Source: Solenopsis invicta
Taxonomy: Eukaryota; Arthropoda; Insecta; Hymenoptera; Formicidae
Direction: 5' to 3'
Assembly (NCBI RefSeq): GCF_016802725.1
Contig: NC_052664.1
Coordinates: 13,294,016-13,358,015 of the forward strand
DNA length: 64,000 bases
Shown here: positions 55,191 to 64,000 of the stretch, in pieces
Layout: each line of letters opens with the position of its first letter
How positions within the stretch are numbered: position 1 is the stretch's first letter
Translations under genes and position numbers: made by a program
Notes under the pieces: generated by a model
What the model saw: the letters and a program-made list of their open reading frames with translations, nothing else
Databases searched by the model: none
What the model was told of the DNA's origin: nothing

Positions 55191-55560
55191 AGTCGCACGA
55201 TTCAGTGGACGTCAAGTCGGCTAGCCTCGGGCGAAAAATTAGATGTCGAGAAACGGGGTTAACCCCGACGTTACACGCGAGTATCCACGCGAAAAATCAA
55301 TACGCGACTCTCCGGGGACCCGGTTACAACACGCGCGCAGAAGTCTATCCACGAATTGGTGATCACCGCATGATCACCCGATGGCGGTATGCATACATAT
55401 TTTGCTTGGTAAGGTCCTGGTCGGATCGATTTCCCGTCCGCTAGCGCGAGGCGTTAAGACGTAAGCAAGCCGAATCCGCAGCTGATCCGAATCCAGCTGC
55501 ACTTGGCATCATCGATATTTGAAGAGCTCGGCTCCAGAATGACACGCGTTTGACTTGGAG
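55191..55560. other. CpG-rich island
   Basis: A sharp GC island with a donor-like TTG|GTAAGG near 55409. It has no credible coding frame from an ATG and may be regulatory. Confidence 0.3.
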
Positions 55561-57766
55561 TGGGATAAATTGAAATAGAAGAGTCTTTCCCTCGCCTTTC
55601 TTTCATACTTTTCGCGGTTTATTTTAGCATTCACCTTTTACCTTTCTTCTTTTATACTTCTTGCGAATTAATTTAGTTTATGCCTCATACAGATTTGAAA
55701 TTGGTGACCTGTTTCAACTCAAATAATTACCAATGCAATTAAATACCTAAACTTTTAATTTATATAGATTTTTGTTCTATTTTAACAGATAGTTTTCCAA
55801 TAATTTATTTATTTTAAATAACAAAATTTTTGGGATATTTTATTATAAGACGATCTTTCACTTTTTTCACGCTCGAACGGGTACTTTGCTTTAGTGCGCA
55901 GTTATCATTCTTGACGTTCAGTAATAACGATCGCAACATGTAATTTCGTCGCATCTCGGAATAAATTTTCTTGACTGACGGAAATTTTAATTGACAGGAA
56001 AAACCACTTGCATGTTGTTAAATCAATGTTACAATATTCATATTTCTTTTCTTGACTAAAAGAATTAACGTTTCTTTGAAAAAATACGAAACGAGTTATG
56101 GCTCCATTTTATGATCAACGACTGATCTACGGTTTGGAGTATATTAAAAAATTTTATTTATTTAAAGCAAAACGATAACAAAGCTTTCAAACATAAATTA
56201 ACTGATCATTTACGATTCAAACAAGTGTATCATATCAATGAACGGCTGCGCTCGTATTTTAAGATCTGATATCTATACGTACAATCAATTGGGCGTGTTT
56301 ATCAATTATTCTCAATGTCATATCAATATGAAAAGTTATAGAGAAATATAGGAAATGTGTGTTTTTCTTAATCGATGGCTCGACGAAGTATCATTAATTG
56401 CAAATTGATTTATAATATACATCAGTTTGTTTATTGCGCAAATTTTTTATTAATATGTTTAACTATTTTATCGTGAAGGGAATGTTTTTGTTAATCTCGC
56501 ACACAAAATGAAATTAATAATTAATATATTTCGGTAAAAAGTCTACCAAATATATGTATTTAAACTTTTATTTTATTTGTTGATTATGTTGCACATGCTT
56601 GATTTGCTGTTAAAGATAGTTAAACTAGAAGACACTGTTACTTGTTTGCACGTATCTTGTTTATCAACAGTGTATTCACAAACACGCATAAATAAATATT
56701 TCACCACTGGCATGTCGCCATGCATGATTCTTTCGACATACAACAAACTCGATGGATTTTGTGCACGTCGACGATCATTCCATAACACGTATATTTCATT
56801 CTTCACAACCTAGCGAGAACGAGGCATCGGTAACAACGTTTTCAATTTAAATTATGTAAATTGAACAATTATCATACAAAACAAAAATTGCACACTACCT
56901 TTTTATATTCTAATTACTCAAAATTGATCGGTATCTCTCAACTAACGTAATTTGATATATAGTCTCATAAATATTTTTTACTTGTTATGTTATTAATTAA
57001 CAATAATTACTAGATAGAAACATTTTTCTCCTCAAAACAAAATTTATTTAGATATGTTAACTAATTTACGTCCTTTTCTGAAGCTATTATTAAAAATACA
57101 TTTTAATTGGATGGAAAAATATATATTAAAATATGGACTAAAATTTTTTTTTTAATTTTGTCATCTTTATTAATTAAAATAAACATTTATTTATATTGTC
57201 GCATATATATATCGGAATATGTGTGATAATAAATGCAGATTAAATCTGCGTTGATTTGGTAAACGCAAAAATATGGAACACCGGAATACTGAAACAATAG
57301 CAAGTTGCTCGTTTATTCATTGAGAATGGCAGAATTGTTTGAGCTATTGTATGCACATTCGTAAATAGAACACGATTTCATATCTGGAAGTCCAAGCTAA
57401 CAACAGAATTCAGTGAAATATGTTTTTATCTTTCTTTTACATACTTGCACAATTTAGATTTCAAATTTAAATTGGAGCTAAAGAAAACTGTTCATACTGA
57501 GACTATATTAAATACACGGCGGAAAAAGTTTGTATAATTCGCAAATTTACAGTACTAGAAAGTATTTAATAAAATTATGCAACTCTGTCGTCTTTCCTTC
57601 TGTGTCTTTCTGTCTTTTTCCCCTCACTTTATTCACAAGTTAATTATTTTTTCACAATATTATATGCAGCTACTGTAAAATATGTTTAGAAAATCTTGTT
57701 GAGTAAGAATAATAAATAATTATAGAAAAAAGATACTAGTGAAATAAATTAATTTATTAAGTAAGT

Positions 57767-57804
<38 letters not shown>

Positions 57805-58505
57805 GGGGGAGAACGAGCAAAAGTAAAAAGACAACTAGAAAAAATTAATTAGCTTATAATGAAAATTAGTACGAATAGCAATACAAACAAAAATAATATT
57901 GAAAAGCCTCTTTTGAAATACAAAACGATACAAATTCTATAATCATATACTTAATAAAAGTTTATTACGTTTGTTCAGTGTTACCAGTATAACAATCGAA
58001 ATCAGAATATTAAAATATTGTGCCGACTTAATTTATTTTACTTCAACAGAAGAGAAATTAAATGCTTCACACAATAAAATTCATAAAATCAATTAATTAC
58101 ACGTGGTTACCAAAATAAGCTAGAAAGATTTTACGTACGTTCACAAATCTGTGATATGAAATAAAATAAGAAATAAAATAAAATTGTATATCTGTCACGA
58201 AAAAGTATTCAATATCACTCGTCTATTTCCTAAATTCGATAAGTTTCACTATCTCTTATAAGTAATAAACGCTATAACTGTTATAAAAATGAGAGAAAAA
58301 ACAAATTTGTATTTTTATTTATTGAAACCGTGCAACTACTTTACAAAATCAACATTGAATTCTTATAATTTATTAATAAAATGTCTAATGATTAATTAAT
58401 AAGAAATAAAAAATCAAGAATTATCTATATTATAGTTGCTTTTTAATGCTGCTTTAATATTACTTTTTAGAAAAATTTGATAATTTTAAAGAAATTCAGT
58501 AATTT
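55561..58505. other. AT-rich stretch with a (GA)n microsatellite
   Basis: GA repeats occupy about 57767-57802. Otherwise no feature is recognised. Confidence 0.45.
57767..57802. repeat. (GA)n microsatellite
   Basis: Near-perfect GA repeat followed by a short G-rich run. Confidence 0.93.
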
Positions 58506-58832
58506 ATGATCGAACGACACCGATGCCTCGAATTGCTCTGCGAACGCATTCACGAGATCTCCTTACCTTTGTTTTTTCTTTCTTTTGTTCTTTTGCCGTT
58601 CGTTTGCCTTGTTGACGTGCGATATTGGCAATATCGGCTTCGGGCACGCCTATCATCATCAACGGCAACAGCATCGTCTCAACTCTTGGCGCCTTTGAGG
58701 CGAGTCATCGCCGAGAGGGTACTTACCTGGACATTGGAAACCATCATTTCCAACCAGCAGGACGATTAATTAGGTCGTCTCGGCTAAGAGACGGCGTCGC
58801 GAGCGAAACAGGGGGCGACAGAAGGTCACGCC

Positions 58833-59047
58833 ATGCCGGCAGGTACTGGCGCTTCGTACAGGTCCTTAGGCGACCTGGGCGAAGACGTTTACAAAAGCAC
58901 AACCATCGTCGATCAGACACAGACTACTAGCCAGAGCGTTCTGGAATCCGTGAAGAAGGCTTTTAGCTTCACCTCACCGAAGGCTGAGACGCGAAAAAAG
59001 GACCCGCTGATCGAGGATCGTCGCGAAACCGCCTCGATCGTCTCAAG
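58833..59047 (+). CDS. 5' coding exon of an unidentified gene
   Basis: The ATG at 58833 in good context (CACGCCATGC) opens a 71-codon frame (MPAGTGASYRSLGDLGEDVY...) that ends two bases into a codon at a good donor, CAAG|GTAATG. The sequence is hydrophilic, Ser/Thr-rich and basic, without a signal peptide or membrane helix, like a cytoplasmic N-terminal tail. Codon use is GC-rich, unlike the surrounding AT-rich DNA. A pyrimidine tract at 58560-58605 and an acceptor CAACAG at 58671 may start the exon; otherwise 58506-58832 is its 5' UTR. I do not recognise the protein. Remaining exons lie downstream, at 62749 and/or beyond the window. Confidence 0.6.
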
Positions 59048-61500
59048 GTAATGCTTTAAAAGACATTTTCCGGATACGAGGTGGACACATAGAGGTACAG
59101 TCGTGAATACATCATTTTCCTGTTTCTCGACCTCTAAACGAATCTAGTCGCTCTGGCAAGCATTGATAATTCATTATGACTTTTATTGCAACCATATCTC
59201 ATATTTATTCACGTTATTTTCATCTATACCTATATACAATTTCTTAGGACTATGTATAATTTTATGATTTATAACGCACTTTTTAAACAAAAAATCGAAA
59301 ATTTTTATTCCTTAAATAAGATGTATATAAATATTTTTTTTTATATTTTATATACTTTTTGAAATAAAAGCTGATTTCCCAATTTAATATTTGATTAAAC
59401 TATTTTATTATATCATCAACCTTAGTCCGGTAAAAATAATTTTTATTATATTAATTTTATTATTCTTTATAATTACCCTTAAAAATTATTTTATATTTAT
59501 GAATTAAAATGGATTATGTTGGATATTACGAAATAAATAAATTCTTCATAACTAATAAAAAAAAATAATAGTTCAAAATTTGGTACATACTGATTGACAT
59601 TTGCAAAAATTATGGTAATAATCAGTAATGTTTGATTTAACATTTCTTTTAAATAAAATAGTAATTCAAATTATGTATTATGTAAGTATAAAATATATAA
59701 AGTTAACTTTTATTTAGAAAATCACATTTTTTTGCACTGAAATTGCACGTGTTGTAATTAATCTATTTCTATTAGGTTATTTTTATTCGCAGAAAGGCTA
59801 CTAAATTTTATAAATTAAAGAAGTACATCATGATTTATACGCTATAAAATTATTTTCAACAATATAAAATAATTTTATATAGCTTAAATAATGTACAATG
59901 AATACTGAAATACTCAAAGACAAAGCGGATGAATCAGTGATGAAACAGTTAGTATAGAGTCGTTAAAGAGCTTGTGGGCGACAAGCATTTCGAGGTCGAA
60001 GACATCGAAGCATGGTTATAGTGATAATGCTTTTATTGTTAGTTACTTTAGCGAACAAGTTTCATGAGATTTATCATAATATTATTAATGCGGTTTTTAT
60101 AACTTTTATTGCACGGCTACAGGCTAGCTGAAAATATCTTTATTGATGTATTAGATCAAATACTACAGAGATATGAAAAAAAAAATAATCTGAATTATTG
60201 AGTATTATTTATGTACGCTTTATCAAAAGTAATAATATTTTACATAATAGTATACTGTGTAATAAAATTAAAAGTTATACATATGGTACTAAAAACTTAA
60301 TATAAATAAGAGAAGAGAAGTTAAAGATACTTAAAATATCATGAATCCGAAAATACTATCAAATAGCGATTTTAAGATATATGACTTCAACGTCTTCTAC
60401 AAACGCGCAAAATATGGGTTACTTGGATCGTAACTCGTGTGAAAAATAAGGTCACACCATTTCCATTATTCCAGGACGTTGACCGGCAATTTTTCCTCAA
60501 AGTAATTTTCTACTTGAAGAAAATTTTCTTCTTCTATTTTCGGAATTGTGACTTTTCGTGACATATAAACACATACATTTATGCATTTTAGAAACGCATT
60601 TCAAAAAATATACCTTCATAATAACTTTTTTCATATCTGCGCATTTTTCATGTATTCTTCAAAAGTTTCACGCTGTGATACGTTTATTCTCGAATATCTG
60701 GACGTTTATTCACAATAATTAATAAAGGCACGTTTGCTTTTGTTAAATAATTTTTACGAAAACACTATAGATTTATCAACAAATATTCTCTCCTTTAGCA
60801 ACAAAAACATTAATTGCGTCAGAAATAATCGCAAAAAATATGTTTGCATAAAAAATAGAAAATACTATTCGTCAATGCCATGTAGTTACGCTTGCAATTT
60901 ATTCATCTTTAATATTACTAATAACGATTTATCGCCTTTATAATGCTTAAAGAATTTCTATCAAAACTAAACATGTTTCAAAGCTAAAACAATTCCAATA
61001 TAACTCGAGATATAACACAAGCCAAAGAAATTCCATAATTTTTACACGCATGTGCATATAAATTGCCCGGCAGCTTTAGCAACATATATTGTTACACATG
61101 ATTTATCTTTCCTTAAGAAATCAATAATTGCGCAAGTGTTTACGTTTTCAAATGCACATTTACAAATTTTTTAATAAAAAACACATAAAAAGTAGAGAAG
61201 AAGAAAACTATCTATTTGTGGAGATAAAAATTTAGAAACCAACATATCGATTCAATAAATTTTAAGAAATTGAAAAAATTGAAGACTAGAAATGTTTCAT
61301 TTCGTAAGATATTTTATTTAGAAATATTTTACTTAAAAGTATGTACATTTATAGCCAATGTAAACAGAATTAGATATGGTTTCTGCATTTTTAAATCAAT
61401 ACACTAGTACGGACAAATTTCCGTTTTTGCATTTATAAATTAGTAGACTAGTACGGACAAATTTCAGGATTGGGGATTAATGCTGTTATTAATCAACTTG
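59048..61500. other. Probable intron, AT-rich
   Basis: It follows the donor at 59048. No other feature is seen except a 44-bp duplication at its right end. Confidence 0.45.
61384..61470. repeat. Two-unit tandem duplication, ~44 bp
   Basis: ACTAGTACGGACAAATTTC occurs at 61403-61421 and 61447-61465, and the sequence upstream of each (TGCATTT.TAAAT) also matches. Confidence 0.8.
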
Positions 61501-61536
61501 TATAAAAGACAAGAGAATCGAAGGTAAGTCACGTTC

Positions 61537-61705
61537 ATGGCACCTGACAAAATTGTTCATTTCCCTCACGCTTTCAGCGTAGCATGCATACACCGGCAGC
61601 ACAAGCTTCTCGCATCCTTTTGTCCACGCGTGACTGCAATCACTGTAATCATCATCGCTTGGTTTATCGTTGTTACTGTTATTATCACTCTCTCTCTATT
61701 ACATG
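61537..61705 (+). CDS. Candidate exon with a transmembrane segment
   Basis: The ATG at 61537 opens MAPDKIVHFPHAF... with a strongly hydrophobic helix (TAITVIIIAWFIVVTVIITL) at about residues 33-52. It then meets a possible donor CAT|GTATGT at 61706. The frame continues unspliced to 96 codons. A short tail followed by a single anchor would fit a type II membrane protein. There is no family match and no partner exon, so it may be chance. Confidence 0.22.
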
Positions 61706-61706
61706 T

Positions 61707-62640
61707 ATGTACGCGATCGGTGGTCTTCCTTTGTCCTTGCAACGCTCGAGCTGCGAGCGTTCGTATCGCTTCGCGTCGTGCAACGGAAGCGAGTGCGTTC
61801 CGGAGAACCGGCTTCTCTCGCCGTTAAATGACCGAGGACAATTCTCTCCGAATAATTCACAAGTTTGCAATTATTCGAATCAATTTACAAATTTTATTAC
61901 TCATCATGAATTGGTATAGTCATGTCATGTATGCAATAAAGCTTCGAAATAATGGAATAGAGTTTTAATTAACATTTTCATCGTGTACTGACATTGTAAT
62001 TGCTTAATTTTTACATATTTATATCATTTACAAATTTTGTAGTATAAAAGAATAAATAAATTTCAATATTATTATAAAATATGTGTATATACTTTTGTAT
62101 ATTTATTTTTATTTGAAAACAATTGATTATCCTATTAAACTATAAAATATTTTTATAAATAAATTAAATATAAAAGAATAGAAAATAGAATATAAATATT
62201 ACTTAATGCATAATTACAAATCTCAGATAAATTACATATTATAAAAATAAAAAATTAATACAAAAGTTAAAACTTTTATGGATTTGCGAATACGTATATC
62301 AAGTATGTTTTAATTGTTAAAAGGTTTAATATGTTATAATATTTAAAAGAAAATATGATATTAATCATGGCTATTAATTTTGATTTAATTGGAGTGATAT
62401 CCTAATTCGAAATTCAACCTGATTCCTTTCGAGCATGAAGTTGTCCGACCCGGTTTAATTGCCGGTAAAAAAATGATAATTTCAAACAAAAATTTTATAT
62501 TCAAATTGGCGGTGCACTAAATACCGGAAATTGCACTCCGGAATAAAGAGAAGCTGATTCTTAATAACTAAAATAGAATGCTGCTAAAGCTTAACACAAA
62601 TATGACATTATTGTTCGCTTATTGTGCTAATAGCTTTTAC
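61707..62640. other. GC-raised patch then AT-rich DNA
   Basis: 61707-61860 is GC-raised; the rest is AT-rich without features. Confidence 0.35.
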
Positions 62641-62717
62641 GTTAGTGAAAATATCCGTATTTTGTAACGGGATTTGAGGCGCGACGTGCCGCTAGGGCTA
62701 GGCGTGTGTGATTATTC

Positions 62718-62729
62718 GCCGCCATTTTG
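62718..62729 (+). promoter_or_regulatory. YY1/Pho-like motif
   Basis: GCCGCCATTTTG is the reverse complement of the well known CAAAATGGCGGC YY1 site. It is often found at or just downstream of start sites. It lies 20 bp before the ATG at 62749. Confidence 0.5.
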
Positions 62730-62748
62730 TTTTAGGGAGAGAAACAGG

Positions 62749-62789
62749 ATGCCGACAGCAGCCACTGCCGAGGAATCTGCTCTATTGGG
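62749..62789 (+). CDS. Short coding exon, second N-terminus of the same gene?
   Basis: The ATG at 62749 opens 13 codons plus two bases (MPTAATAEESALLG) and ends at a consensus donor TTGGG|GTAAGT. The phase equals that of the exon ending at 59047, so both could join the same downstream exon as alternative starts. TTTTAG at 62730-62735 could also act as an acceptor. An exon 62736-62789 is 54 bp and in frame with 59047, so the two may be consecutive. E8-x-x-x-L12-L13 fits the acidic dileucine sorting signal seen in tails of endosomal and lysosomal membrane proteins. The product is unknown; the gene leaves the window to the right. Confidence 0.5.
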
Positions 62790-62791
62790 GT

Positions 62792-64000
62792 AAGTTTTTG
62801 TGAGAGAGAAAAACTAAAAGAGATTGACGCGTTATTAGTATAACATATTACTTTTTATACCTCTTGACACGCGTATCGCAACCATAGTTGAAGTTTATGC
62901 TGATGCGTAGATCCGTAGATGCGAGGTAGGGAGATCACAGGATAGTAGGTAGTTTATATTAACGTGCCAACGTATCAAAAATGTAAGCCACACTTTTCTA
63001 TTACTTTCTTGATCTACTCTGAGTTGTTTTATCCCAATCGCACAATATTTTACTTACTCGATATGAAACAGGTGACAGACAGAAACGAAAAAAATACAGA
63101 ATCATTATTAAAACACATTGTTTGAAGTGTTGAATGGTATTTGAATTATAATACGATTTCGAAAAACGAGATATGTATGACATCTTTAATATAGAAACTA
63201 ATATAAAAACTGTCTTAAATCCTTATGCTCCACGTTTTATTCTTACTTAAACGCACGAGATCTAATTTTTAATTATTCGCAAAAAGATGATTTAGTATGT
63301 AATATGTTTTAAAATGTTACGATAGCTTGTAATGTTTCTCATACCGTGGTAGAACGTCGTAGAAGTTCGTTGAAGTTTTTGCTGCCATGGAACACTGACA
63401 TTGACCTCAATGTGAGCAGAGCTGAGTGACCACATCATAACTCGCAATTATATTATTAAAAGTGTTATGTGTGCAGTGCTTTTTAACAGTACAGCTGCGT
63501 AATAATTTGTAAAGGTCATTAGTAAATACATATACGGAGGTTACGTGAGATTTACAATTAATTAAGATATGTAGAAGCAAGTATAAACGCACAGCAAGTG
63601 GAGATGAATTAGCTATTAGATTTTACCGTGAAAATTGCAGAGATCGTTAGATAAAACGCTGTCACGACACATTATTTTAAGCCGGTAAGAAATAAAAGAG
63701 CACAGTATATAATGTGCAACGTAGTAACAATATTGTTCTTCTATTATACGATATTGGTTTAAAGGCGTGATTTAATATGACATCCAACTACTATTCACAG
63801 CTGTGACCTATATCGGAAAGAATCCTGCCATAGAGCTTAATTATTTAAGGCAGTTTAACGGAAGTTTTTAAACTTTCAACATTTAAGCTATTTAATCGAG
63901 CTACTTCATGATTCTTACAAACTCGCATCGCTGTTAGTGCCACTTCCTGATTTGAATGTAAATGCAAAGTTGAGATCAAGTTTCGCTCTAGAACTATCAA
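62792..64000. other. Probable intron, AT-rich
   Basis: It follows the donor at 62790. No exon, RNA or repeat is recognised before the window ends. Confidence 0.45.

Overview
The window looks like a piece of an insect nuclear genome. It is very AT-rich and intron/intergenic-rich. It holds no operons, no bacterial-type gene packing and no recognisable tRNA, rRNA or CRISPR locus. It carries a typical arthropod mix of transposons: Ty1/copia, Penelope-like, mariner, piggyBac, LTR fragments and many MITEs. The mariner and Penelope types are ones I associate with Hymenoptera, especially ants; that placement is an inference from memory and was not tested by a search.

Layout. 1-1.8 kb: AT-rich DNA with one GC-raised, promoter-like island. 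1.99-2.6 kb: a Penelope-like element fragment whose reverse-transcriptase part is inverted relative to its GIY-YIG part, a twin-priming pattern. 2,858-10,964: a complete copia retrotransposon with 225-bp LTRs identical by eye, 5-bp target duplication CAATT, a copia-type initiator-tRNA primer site, a purine tract and an uninterrupted 1,763-codon gag-pol frame. Two upstream exons fit this frame in phase. 11-19 kb: AT-rich DNA with a palindromic pair of transposon-gene fragments, a 127-bp mariner MITE and a 480-bp foldback. 19,241-20,183: a mariner copy whose transposase has an in-frame deletion removing two of three catalytic acids. 22,571-25,007: a 2.4-kb LTR-like insertion (TG...CA, 10-bp inverted ends, ATGG duplication) that holds a long Pro/Ser-rich open frame and tandem repeats. 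25,112-28,401: a 3.3-kb foldback element with ~600-bp arms, the left arm split by a 1.5-kb insert that includes a mariner fragment. 29-42 kb: islands of higher GC, several hairpin MITEs, microsatellites and one candidate membrane-anchor exon. 42-44 kb: a possible solo LTR and a piggyBac transposase pseudogene split by a MITE. 44-58 kb: mostly AT-rich sequence with simple repeats, a GC-rich hairpin and CpG-rich islands.

The most credible host-gene material is at the right end on the + strand: a coding exon at 58,833-59,047 and a short coding exon at 62,749-62,789. Both end at good splice donors in the same phase, so they are either alternative first exons or consecutive exons of one gene that continues past the window. 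I do not recognise its product. The single complete gene in the window is the copia polyprotein. The most interesting observations are its phase-matched, possibly spliced N-terminal extension with a tandem-repeat-filled intron, and the LTR-like element carrying its own reading frame.
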